From Elymus sibiricus (lineage: Eukaryota; Streptophyta; Magnoliopsida; Poales; Poaceae), in NCBI GenBank assembly GCA_039707655.1, contig CM077674.1, forward strand, positions 237,933,904-237,997,903: a stretch of 64,000 bases of DNA. Reading direction: 5' to 3'. The notes under the pieces were generated by a model. That model had not been told where the DNA came from and did no database searches. It saw only the letters and a list, made by a program, of their open reading frames with translations. A program made the translations under genes and the position numbers. This document shows positions 11,378-21,066 of this stretch, in pieces; within the stretch, counting starts at the first letter, position 1, and each line of letters begins with the position of its first letter.

Positions 11378-12334
11378 CTTGGGGGCTACATTATTCAAAT
11401 CAAGATTACATCAAAGTATGAAAGTCCCATATCACTGCAAGCATGCACCATGGCACTTGGGGGCTAATGCAAATCGCTTTTCAAAATCATCACATTATCA
11501 ACAGACCCGGCTATCTCAAGGAGATAAGCCGGCCCTTGGGGGCTACATGTCGCTCTTTATTCAAGTATGGATTCAAGGAAGAACCGGCTCATCATTTTCA
11601 TAATGACCCGGCCCTTGGGGGCTACACATTGCTACTCAAGTTTACATAATCAGATCTACAAAGTCCCTGCTCATTATTGCATAATGACCCGGCCCTTGAG
11701 TGCTACACTGGCTGGAGTTTTATAAGCATAAGACAAATACAAAGTCCCAGGTTGCTGCAGGCAAGACAACCCGACACTTGAGGGCTACAACATTCAATTG
11801 TTTCAACAGATCATAAGGTCCAACTTGAAGACCCGACCCATCATATACTGATGAGCCGGCCCTTGGGGGCTACACATGTGAAGTGCAAAGGTTTCAGTTC
11901 AAGATTGAAGATTCAGATGGACAACCCGGATTTCTCCAAAGTTGTAACAAGTCTTAAGTTATCACTACATTCCCCTCTTAAGACTTGGGGGCTACAGTTG
12001 ATATATATATTGGAATTGAAAGAAAAATTCAATTGACCCAGGCTGAGAAGACCCGGCTTGGAAGGACACATCCTACAAAAACTTGGCTTTAAGAACCCAG
12101 GAAGATTAATTACATGACCCGGCAGCAACAATCATGACCCAGCATCACCAATCATAACCCGGCAAATATTGACTCGGTCAAGTGTTTTCACAGAGAAATG
12201 ACTAGGACTTAAGGATGAACAGATGCCGGCTCAGAAGAACCTTCGACCCGGCGCACAACCTGTCAAATTTATTCTTGTTTTTATTTTGCAGGATAAGTTT
12301 AGCATGGATAAATCCAAATTAAACTGGGGGCTAA
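11378..12334 (+). repeat. about 80-bp degenerate repeats, each with a polypurine-tract-like core
   Basis: The core CTTGGGGGCTACA or a close variant occurs at 11378, 11456, 11535, 11614, 11695, 11777, 11862 and 11984. Spacing is 78, 79, 79, 81, 82, 85 and 122 bp. A ninth, AAACTGGGGGCTAA (12321-12334), touches the 3' LTR and is the real PPT position. Most units also contain a 'GACCCGGC' or 'ACCCGAC' phrase just before the core. No coding potential. Confidence 0.85.
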
Positions 12335-12357
12335 TGTCGGGAATATACCCCATGGTA

Positions 12358-12476
12358 TGACCCGGCCAGGACTTGGCGGCTCACTGGTAACCCGGCGAAG
12401 ACCTGGTGACTCACTGGTAACCCGGCCAAGACCTGGCGACTCATTGGTGACCCGGCCAAGACGACGGCTCAAATGG
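12358..12476 (+). repeat. 30-bp tandem repeat in the Gypsy-A LTR
   Basis: Units start at 12358, 12388, 12418 and 12448 with the pattern 'TRACCCGGCCAAGACCTGG' followed by a CGACTCACTGG-type end. The last unit is 29 bp. They lie about 200 bp upstream of the TATA box, in the U3 position. Confidence 0.9.
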
Positions 12477-12685
12477 TGACCCGGCAGGCGGGTCAGATGA
12501 GCGACAAGACCTAACAGCCCAGATGGCGGCTCGTGAGAAGACCGGCTCAAGGTACGGTATCCGATGGGCCGGCTTGAGAGAAGGCATAAGGAATATTTCC
12601 CTTACAAAGGAAGTAAGACTAGGATTCCACCTATAGAGTAGTTCTAATCCTACTAGGACTCTTCATGTAAGCCGCCCCTTCAACT

Positions 12686-12692
12686 TATATAA
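12686..12692 (+). promoter_or_regulatory. TATA box of the Gypsy-A 3' LTR
   Basis: TATATAA inside CTTATATAAGAAGG, in a GC-containing context typical of LTR promoters. The transcript start would fall about 30 bp downstream. Being in the 3' LTR, it would read out into the Angela LTR. Confidence 0.6.
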
Positions 12693-12980
12693 GAAGGGGT
12701 AGGGCACCCCAAGAGGGACAAGTTTTACAAGTCTAGATAGACAGACAAATCAATAGCTCTCGAGATTAGAGGCAGCGAAACACCGCCCTTGTAACCGAGA
12801 TCATCATCAATATCAATCAAGCATGATGTAGGCTTTTACCTCCACCGTGAGGGGCCGAACCTGGGTAAACCTCATGTCTTCTCGTTCTGACCAACCCCGT
12901 TCAAGCTACCACCTAGTTGCGATGGCCTCACACCTAACTTCTCCTACGAGGACATCTGGCCGTGTGAAAATACCACGACA

Positions 12981-13848
12981 AATGGGATATACACGTTGGT
13001 GACTGAAGGTTGTTCGGAGTCCCGGATGAGATCCCGGATGTCACGAGGAGTTCTGGAATGGTCCGGAGGTAAAGATTTATATATGGGAAGTCCTATTTTA
13101 GCCACCGGAAAATGTTCAGGATTTTTTGGTATTGTACCGGGAAGGTTCTAGAAGGTTCTAGAGTGGGGCCCACCTACATGGGGGGACCCACATGAACGTG
13201 GGTAGTGGGGGCAAGGCCCCACACCCCTGGTCAAGGTGCACCAAGATCCCCCCTTAGAAGGAATAAGATCATATCCCAAAGGGATAAGATCAAGATCTCT
13301 AAAAAGGAGGGATAGCAATCGGTGGGGAAAGGAAAGGAGGGATTTCCTTCCACCCACCTTGGCCAACGCCCCTATGGGCTTGGAGAGCAAGAAACCAGCC
13401 CCCTCCACCCCTATATATAGTGGGGAGGCGCATGGGAGCAGCACCCCTTCCCTGGCGCAGCCCCTCTCCCTCTCCACTTCCATCTCCTCCCGGTACGGCT
13501 TGGCGAAGCCCTGCCGGATCACCGTGTCCACCATTACCACCATGCCATCGTGCTGGCCGTGATCCCATCTACTTCTCCTCTGCCTCTTGCTGGATCAATA
13601 AGAAGGAGACGTCATTGAGCCACACGTGTGGTGAACGCGGAGGTGCCGTACATTCGGTGCTTCATCGGATCGGATCGCGATTTGAATTGCAGACGTGTAC
13701 GACTACATCAACCGCATTCTTGAATGCTTCCGCTTAGCGATCTACAAGGGTATGTAGATGCTCTCCCCTCTTGTAGCATACATCTCCATGGATAGTTCTT
13801 GGGTGCATCATAGATTTTTTTTTGAAATTCATGCAACGATCCCCAACA
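12981..13848 (+). repeat. Angela 5' LTR, 3' portion
   Basis: Aligns with the last 870 bp of the 3' LTR (from 'GATATACACGTTGGTGACC' onward). It contains the TATA box CTATATATAG at 13411-13420 and ends CCCCAACA. Minor differences from the 3' LTR are spread along its length. Confidence 0.93.
13411..13420 (+). promoter_or_regulatory. TATA box of the Angela 5' LTR
   Basis: CTATATATAG in a C-rich to G-rich context, with the same position in the 3' LTR at 20318-20327. It would start the Angela genomic transcript, although the upstream U3 is separated by the Gypsy-A insertion. Confidence 0.7.
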
Positions 13849-13866
13849 GTGGCATCATGAGCTAGG
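13849..13866 (+). promoter_or_regulatory. Angela primer binding site
   Basis: Directly after the LTR the sequence reads GTGGCATCATGAGC, a decayed form of the initiator-Met tRNA complement (TGGTATCAGAGC) used by this family. Confidence 0.75.
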
Positions 13867-15192
13867 TCTATGCGTAGATGTATTTGCACGAGTAGAACAC
13901 AAAGAGCTATGGGCGTTGATATTCAATTTGCTTGCCACCACTGGTCTTTTCTTGATTTGGCGGTATTGTGGGATGAAGCGGCCCAGACCAACTTTACATG
14001 TCCACGCACATGAGACCGGTTCCACCGACTGACATGCAACTTGTTGCATAAAGGTGGCTGGCGAGTGTCTGTCTTTCCCACTTTAGTCAGATCGGATTTG
14101 ATGAAAAGGGTCCTTATGAAGGGTAAATAGCAATTGGCATATCATCATTGTGGTTTTTGTGTAGGTAAGAAATGTTCTTGCTAGAAACCCATAGCAGCCA
14201 CGTAAAACATGCAACAACAAATTAGAGGACGTCTAACTTGTTTTTGCAGGGTATGCTTGTGATGTGATATGGCCAAAGAATGTGATGTGATATATGTGAT
14301 GTATGAGATGATCATGTTCTTGTAATAGGATTCACAACTTTCATGTCGATGAGTACGGCAACCGGCAAGAGCCATAGGGTTGTCTTATTTTATTGTATGA
14401 CCTGCGTATCAATCATAAACGCCATGTAATTACTGTACTTTATCGCTAAGTGTTAGCAATAGTTGTAGAAGTAATACTTGGCGAAGACAACTTCATGATG
14501 ACACAATGATGGAGATCATGATGATGGAGAACATGGTGTCATGCCAGTGACGATGGAGATCATGTCGGTGCCTTGGAGATGGAGATCAAAGGCACGAGAT
14601 GATATTGGCCATATCATGTCACACTATGATTGCATATGATGTTTATCATGTTTATGCATCTTATTTTGCTTAGAATGATGGTAGCATAAATAAGATGATC
14701 CCTCCACTTAATTTCAAGAAATAGTGTTCTCCCTAAGTGTGCACCGTTACTAAGGATCATCGTTTCGAAGCATCTCGTGATGATCGGGTGTGATAGACTC
14801 TACGTTCGCATACAACGGGTGTAAGCCAGTTTTACACACACGGAACATTTAGGTTAAACTTGATGAGCCTATCATGTATAGACATGGCCTCGAAACAAAA
14901 GAGACCAAAAGGTCGAACATGAGTCATATAGCAGATATGATCTGCATGGAGATGTTCACCATTGATGACTAATCCGTCCCACGTGATGATCGGACATGGC
15001 TTAGTTGATTTGGATCATGTGTCACTTAGATAAGTTGAGGGATGTTAACCTAAGTGGGAGTTCATTAGTAATTTGATTAAATGAACTAAATTATCATGAA
15101 CGTAGTCTTAAGTGTCTAGCAGATTTGTGTTGTAGATCAATGGCCCGCGCTGTAGCTCCCCTGTTTTAATACGTTCCTAGAGAAAGAAAAAG
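13867..15192 (+). other. Angela untranslated leader
   Basis: A long leader between PBS and gag, as is usual for BARE1-type elements. It is AT-rich with many ATG and 'GATGATGGAGATC' phrases (about 14490-14600). Short ORFs on either strand show no family feature. Confidence 0.7.
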
Positions 15193-15615
15193 TTGAAAGT
15201 TGATGGAAGCAACTATGCGGACTGGGTCCGTAATCTGAGGATTGTCCTCATTGCTGCACAGAAGGCTTATGTCTGTGATGCACCGCTCGGTGAGCCACCC
15301 CTTACGGCTTCGTCTGAGGACATTATGAATGTCTGGCAGACAAGAAAAGATGACTACTCGATAGTTCAGTGCGCCATGCTTCACGGCTTAGAACCGGGGC
15401 TCCAAAGACATTTTGAGCACCACAGAGCATATGAGATGTTCCAAGAGCTGAAGTTGATTTTTCAGACTCACACCCGTGTCGAGAGGTATGACACCTTCAA
15501 CAAGTTCTATAGCTGCAAGATGGAGGAGAACAGCTCCGTTAGTGACCATGTACTCAGAATGTCTAAGTACTACAATCACTTGAATCAAGTGGGAGTTAGA
15601 CTTCCGAGAGGGTGA
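15193..15615 (+). pseudogene. gag: Angela gag, N-terminal fragment
   Basis: A 140-codon frame carrying a Copia-type gag (UBN2-like) domain. It has DGSNYADWVRNLRIVL near the start, the QTRKDDYSIVQCAML helix region, then YDTFNKFYSCKMEENSSVSD. It ends in a stop where the family normally continues. The gag C-terminus and a degraded zinc-knuckle phrase (CFCCKGMGT, about 15881-15907) follow in shifting frames. The true start may be upstream, since residue 1 here sits at the first conserved motif. Confidence 0.85.
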
Positions 15616-16560
15616 TGATTGATAAAGTTCTCTAGTCATGATCACCAAGCTACTAGATCTTCATGACGAACTAAAACATGCAAGGGATGGAGACAATCCC
15701 TGAGCTATTCACGATGCTTTAGGTCACGGATGTAGAAATCAAGAAGGAGCATCAAATGTTGATGGTTAATAAGACCACTAGTTTCAAGATGGGCGAGGGA
15801 AAGAAGGGAAACTTCAAGAATGGCAAGTCAGTTGCCGCTCCAGTGAAAAAACCCAAGGTTGAACCCAAACCCAAGACTTAGTGCTTTTGTTGCAAGGGAA
15901 TGGGCACTGAAAGCGGAATTACCCCAAGACACTTGACAATTAAAGAAGGCTGGCGATGTTAACTAGAGTATATTTTATATACATGTTATTGATGTGTAAC
16001 TTACTAAGTACTTGTGGTAGCACCTGGGTATTTGATACCAGTTCAGTTGCTGTCATTTGCAACTTAAAATAGGAGCTTCGAGGACTAGATAAGGATGAGG
16101 TGACGATGTGCGTTGGAAGTGTCTCCAAGGTTGATGTGATCACCATCGGCATGCTCCCTCTACCTTCAGGATTACAAACCTAAATAATTGTTATTTGGTG
16201 CATGCGTTGAGCATGAACATCATATCTGATCGTGTTCATTGCAAGATGATTGGTCATTGGAGAACAATGGTTGTTCAGTTTATATGGATAAAATATGCGA
16301 TGTTCATGCACCCAATGGATGGTTTATTGAATCTCGATCGTAGTAATACACATGTTCATAATAGAGATGCCAAAAGATGCAAAGTGAATAATGATAGTAC
16401 CACATACTTGTGGCACTGCCCCTAAGGTCGTATTGGTGTAAAGCGCGTGAAGAAGCTCCATACCGATGGACTCTTGGAATCACTTGATTTTGAATCATGT
16501 GATACGTGCGAACCATGCCTCATGGGCAAGATGACTAAGACTCCATTCTCTGGAACAATG
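15616..16560 (+). pseudogene. pol: Angela gag C-terminus, protease and integrase zinc finger, degraded
   Basis: Recognisable in shifting frames are the knuckle remnant at about 15881-15907, protease-side phrases near 16020-16180, and an integrase H-H-C-C region with KLHTDGLLESLDF and CEPCLMGKMTKTPFSG (about 16440-16560). Frame changes and stops (for example after 16420) prevent any product. Boundaries are approximate. Confidence 0.7.
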
Positions 16561-16578
16561 GAGTGAGCAAATGACTTA

Positions 16579-17503
16579 TTGGAAATAACACATACTGATG
16601 TATGCGGTCCAATGAGCGTTGAGGCGCGCGGTGGATATCGTTATGTTCTCACCTTCACAGATGACTTGAGTAGATATGGGTATATCTACTTAATGAAACA
16701 TAACTCTGAAACGTTTGAAAAGTTCAAGGAGTTTCAGAGTGAAGTGGAGAATCATCGTAACAAGAAGATAAAACTCTTATGATCTGATTGTAGAGGGGAA
16801 TATTTGAGTTACGAGTTTGGCACACTCTTAAGACAATGTGGAATTGTTTCACAACTCTCGCCACCTGGAACACCACATCGTAATGGTGTGTCCGAACATC
16901 GTAGTCGTACTCTATTGGATATGGTGTGATCTATGATGTCCCTTACTGATTTGCCACTATCATTTTGGGGTTATGCATTAGAGACAGCCGCATTTAATTT
17001 AAATAGGGCACCGTCTAAAACCGTTGAGAAGACACCGTATGAATTGTGGTTTGGCAAGAAACCTATGCTGTTGTTTCTTAAAGTTTGGGGATGTGGCGCT
17101 TATGCTTGATAAGCTCAAACCCAAAGCAGAGAAGTGCATCTTCATAGGATACCCTAAAAGGACTATTGGGTATACCTTCTACCACAGATATGAGGACAAG
17201 ATCTTTGTTGCCAAGAATGGGTCCTTTCTAGAGAAGGAGTTTCTCTCAAAAGAAGTGAGTGGGAGGAAAGTAGAACTTGCTGAGTTAACTGTACCTTCTC
17301 TCGAACTGGAGAGTAGCACATCACAGAAAGAAGTTCCCGTGATGCCTACACTGACTAGAGAGGAAGTTAATGATGATGATCATGAAACTTCGGATCAAGT
17401 TACTACTGAACTTCGTGGGTCGACCAGGACACGTTTCGCACCAGAGTGGCAATCTTGTCTTGAAAGTCATGTTGTTGGACAACAGCGAACCTACGAACTA
17501 TGA
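16579..17503 (+). pseudogene. pol: Angela integrase core and C-terminus, broken
   Basis: The frame 16579-16782 has the first catalytic Asp in HTDVCGPM and FTDDLSRYGYIYLMKH. It stops at TGA 16780-16782, just before the second Asp block. The same frame then continues through GEYLSYEFG, PPGTP and RTLLDMV with another stop. The frame 17024-17503 has YELWFGKKP, EKCIFIGYPK and YTFYHR, the usual linker to Copia RT. Confidence 0.85.
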
Positions 17504-18990
17504 AGAAGTGATGACGAGCCCGAATTCCAACAAACAGCTTGAAGCCATGAAATCCGAGAAAGGATCCATGTTTGAGAACAAAGTATGGACTTTGGTGGAC
17601 TTGACCGATGGTCGGGAAGCCATTAAAAATAAATGGACCTTCAAGAAAAGGCAGACGCTGGTGGTAAAGTCACCATCTATAAAGCTCAACTTGTTGCAAA
17701 GGGTTTTTGACAAGTTCAAGGAGTTAACTACAACGAGACTTTCTCACCTGTAGCGATGCTGAAGTCTGTTGTAATTATGTTAGCAATTACCATGTTTTAT
17801 GATTGTGAATCTGGCAAATGGATGGCAAAACAGCGTTCCTTAATGGTTCCTTAAGGAAGAGTTGTATATGATGCAACCGGAAGGTTTTGTCGATCCTAAG
17901 GGTGCTAACAAGGTATGCAAGCTCCAGCAATCCATCTACGGACTGGAGCAAGCATCTCGGAGTTGGAATATATGCTTTGATAAGGTGATCAAAGCTTTTT
18001 GGTTTATACAAGTTTATGGAGAAACTTGTATTTACAACAAAGTGAGTGGGAGCTCTATAGCATTTCTAATAAGTATATGTGGATGACATATTGTTGATTG
18101 GAAATGATGTAGAATTTTTGGAAAGCATAAAGAATTAATTGAAAGGAGTTTTTTAATGAAACCTGGGTAAAGTTGTCCACGGATTGGGCATCAAGATCTA
18201 TAGAGATAGATCAAGATGCCTGATAACACCTTCACACACCTTGACGAGATTTTGAAGGAGTTCAAAATGTATCAGTCAAAGAAAGAGTTCTTGCCTATGT
18301 TGTAAGGTGTGAAGTGGAGTAAGACTCAAATACGTAGGTAAAACCTACTTACATATTAGGCATCAAGATCTATAGAGATAGATCAAAACGCCTCATGGGA
18401 CTTTCACAAAGCACATACCTTGACAAGATTTCGAAGAAGTTCAAAATGGATCAGTCAAAGAAGGAGTTCTTAACTGTGGTGCAAGGTGTGAAGTTGAGTA
18501 AGACTCAAATCTCGACCACGGCAGAAGAAAGAGAAAGGATGAAGGTCATCCCCTATGCCTCAGCATAGGTTCTATAAAGTATGCCATGCTGTGTGCCTTG
18601 CCATGTGTCTGGCAAAAAGGTACCAAAGTGATCCAGGAGTAGATCACTGGACTGCGGTCAAAATATCCATAATATGACTAAGGAAGTATTTCTCGGTAAT
18701 GGAGGTGATAAAGAGTTCATCGTAAAGGGTTACATCGATGCAAGCTTTAACACCGATCCAGATGACTATGAGTCTCAGACCAGATACGTATAGTAGGGCA
18801 GTTATTTTGGAGTAGCTCCAAGCAGAGTGTGGTGGCCACATCTACATATGACATAGAGATTTGCGAAGTACACACGGATCTGAATGTTGCAGACCCATTG
18901 ACTAAAACCTCTCTCACAAGCAAAACATGATCAGCCCTAGAACTGATTGGATGTTAATTACATGGAGATGTAAACTAGATTATTGACTCT
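17504..18990 (+). pseudogene. pol: Angela reverse transcriptase and RNase H, broken
   Basis: RT begins with the LEAMKSE and ENKVWTLVDL phrase (about 17530-17610). KNKWTFKK, then QMDVKTAFLNG-type wording (about 17815), MMQPEGFVDPKGANKVCKL and SIYGLEQASRSWN follow. The catalytic YVDD is readable at 18076-18087, but in a frame shifted from its flanks. RNase H remnants lie at about 18640-18860, including a CCDAS-like VDAS variant and a CSSKQS-type phrase. A direct duplication (18187-18330 and 18359-18510) lengthens the RT C-terminal part. The PPT (AAGTGGGAG, about 18997-19005) ends the interior. Confidence 0.85.
18187..18510 (+). repeat. direct duplication inside Angela RT
   Basis: Two copies of about 145-150 bp start at 18187 and 18359, both opening GGCATCAAGATCTATAGAGA and ending AGTAAGACTCAAAT. 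The copies differ by indels and many substitutions. The preceding TTACATATTAGGC phrase, which leads into this block in the family, occurs before the second copy. Confidence 0.8.
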
Positions 18991-19006
18991 AGTGCAAGTG
19001 GGAGAC

Positions 19007-20754
19007 TTTTGGAAATATTCCCTAGAGGCAATAATAAAATGGTTATTATCATATTTCCTTATTCATGATAAATGTCTATTGTTAATGCTATAATTGTATT
19101 AACCAGAAACCGTAATACATGTGTGAATACATAGATCACAATGTGTCCCTAGTGAGCCTCTACTACACTAGCTCTTTGATCGAAAGATGGTTATGGTTTC
19201 CTAACCATGGACATGAGATGTCATTTGATAATGGGATCACATCATTAGGAGAATGATGTGATGGACAAGACCCAATCGTAAGTATAGCACAAGATCGTCT
19301 AGTTCATCTGCTACAGCTTTCATCATGTCAAGTATCTGTTCCTTAGACCATGAGATTGTGTAACTCCCTAACACCGGTGGAATACTTAGTGTGTATCGAA
19401 ATGTCACTTCATAACTGGGTGATTATAACGGTGCTCTACAGGTATCTTCAAAAGTGTTTGTTGGGTTGGCATGAATTGAGACTGGGATTTGTCACTCTGT
19501 ATGACAGAGAGGTATTTTCGGGCCCTCTCGGTAATACAAAATCATAATGAGCTTGCAAGCGTTGTGACTAAGGAGTTAGTCATGGGATCTTGTATTAAGG
19601 AACGAGAAAAGAGACTTGCTGGTAATGAGATTGAACTAGGTATGGAGATATCGACGATCGAATCTCGGGCAAGTAACATACCACCGGACAAAGGGAATTG
19701 CATACGGGATTAACTGAATCCTCGACGTAGTGGTTCATCCGATAAGATTATCATGGAATATGTGGGAACCAATATGGGTATCCAGATCCCGCTATTGGTT
19801 ATTGACTGGATAGGTGTCTTGGTCATGTCTGCATGATTCCCGAACCCGCAGGGTCTGCACACTTAACGTTCGGTGACGCTAGGGTAGTAATGTGATATAC
19901 ACGTTGGTGACCGAAGCTTGTTTAGAGTCCCAGATGATATCCCAGACGTCATGACAAGTTCCAGAATGGTTCGGAGGTAAAGATTTATATATGGGAAGTC
20001 CTATTTTGGCCACCGAAAAATGTTTGGGATTTTTCGGTTTTGTACCGGGAAGGTTCTAGAAGGTTCCGGAGTGGGGCCCACCTACATGGGGGGACCAACA
20101 TTAACGTGGGTAGTGGGGGCAAGGCCCCACACCCCTGGTCAGGGCACACCAAGATCCCCCTGAGAAGAAATAAGATCATACCCCAAAGGGATAAGATCAA
20201 GATTCCTAAAAAGGGGGGATAGCAATCGGTGGGGAAAGGAAAGGAGGGATTTCCTTCCTCCCACCTTGGCCCATGCCCATATGGACTTGGTGGGCAAGAA
20301 ACCAGCCCCCTCCACCCCTATATATAGTGGGGAGGCGCATGGGAGCAGCACCCCTTCCCTGGCACAGCCCCTCCCCCTCTCCACTTCCAGCTCCTCCCGG
20401 TACGGCTTGGCGAAGCCTGCCGGATCATCGTGTCCACCATCACCACCATGCCATCGTGCTGGCCATGATCCCATCTACTTCTCCTCTCCCTCTTGCTGGA
20501 TCAAGAAGGAGGAGACGTCATCGAGCCGCACATGTGCTGAACGCGGAGGTGCCGTACGTTCGGTGCTTCGTCGGATCGGATCACGATTTGGATCGCAGAC
20601 GTGTCCGACTACATCAACCATGTTCTTGAATTTTTCCACTTAGTGATCTACAAGGGTATGTAGATGCTCTCCCCTCTCGTAGCATACATCTCCATGGATA
20701 GATCTTGGGTGCATCGTAGGAATTTTTTTGAAATTCATGCAATGATCCCCAACA
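19007..20754 (+). repeat. Angela 3' LTR
   Basis: 1748 bp, complete. It begins TTTTGG where TGTTGG is the family norm, so the terminal G is lost, and ends CCCCAACA. The TATA box CTATATATAG lies at 20318-20327. The ORFs within it are LTR shadows. Confidence 0.93.
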
Positions 20755-20795
20755 GCGACTTGTCTCAATTCGGCGTCCATAGACTCTGAACTAGC

Positions 20796-20872
20796 CTACA
20801 AGTTTAATACGAAAGGATTGTTGCATTAGCCGCAAATTAGATGAAGAAATGAAATGGTCTAATGGAAATTAC
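20796..20872 (-). other. putative intron of TNP2
   Basis: The minus strand opens GTAATTTCC and ends CTTGTAG, AT-rich, 77 nt. The flanking exons read on as WFKQM and ASSESMDAELRQV, the usual CACTA transposase C-terminal wording. Confidence 0.65.
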
Positions 20873-20993
20873 CATTTGTTTGAACCAAGAGATGAAACCA
20901 GGATAGCCGCCTCCATGCTTTGCCAGAAGCTCATACTCTTCGACGGAATCCTTTTGGATCACCGCTCCATACGAGAATTTGGCGACGTATCGA

Positions 20994-21066
20994 CTGTATC
21001 AAATATCCGGGAATAAGGGCAGTTCAAAGGAATTAGAGGTTGAGAAACAATGTACCAAGAACTTAC
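20994..21066 (-). other. putative intron of TNP2
   Basis: The minus strand opens GTAAGTTC and ends TTGATACAG, 73 nt, AT-rich. The exon before it ends NNLTEVQPYIE and the exon after it begins with YVAKFSYG-type wording. Confidence 0.6.

Larger units (their letters stand above)
1..12980 (+). mobile_element. Gypsy-A: 3' part of an LTR retrotransposon, interrupted by Gypsy-B
   Basis: This is an LTR element in plus orientation whose 5' part lies left of the window. Visible pieces are interior DNA at 1-1109 and 11265-12334, then a complete 3' LTR at 12335-12980. Gypsy-B (1110-11264) splits the interior. No gag or pol coding is visible, so this is the 3' untranslated interior, dominated by two kinds of tandem repeat. 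The right edge abuts Angela 5' LTR sequence directly (12981), so Gypsy-A itself lies inside the Angela 5' LTR. I do not assign a family name. The recurring 'GACCCGGC...CTTGGGGGCTACA' wording is typical of Triticeae Gypsy elements, but that is recall, not a search. Confidence 0.8.
12335..12980 (+). repeat. Gypsy-A 3' LTR
   Basis: 646 bp with terminal TGTCG...CGACA inverted repeats, immediately after the PPT. Its 5' part has four 30-bp units. A TATA box (TATATAA, 12686-12692) precedes a probable transcript start. The downstream part reads 'GGCCGAACCTGGGTAAA', wording that also occurs in the Gypsy-D LTR. The right edge is fixed by the resumption of Angela LTR sequence. Confidence 0.9.
12981..20754 (+). 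mobile_element. Angela/WIS/BARE1-type Copia retrotransposon, 5' end cut by Gypsy-A
   Basis: The 3' LTR (19007-20754) has the familiar Angela opening 'GGAAATATTCCCTAGAGGCA' and ends CCCCAACA. The 5' LTR survives here only from 12981 to 13848, the part corresponding to the last 870 bp; the rest lies beyond Gypsy-A. The interior has a PBS, gag, protease, integrase and RT-RNase H in Copia order, all heavily mutated. It sits inside the TNP2 gene of CACTA-1, whose sequence resumes at 20755. The left target-site copy is out of the window. Confidence 0.93.
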
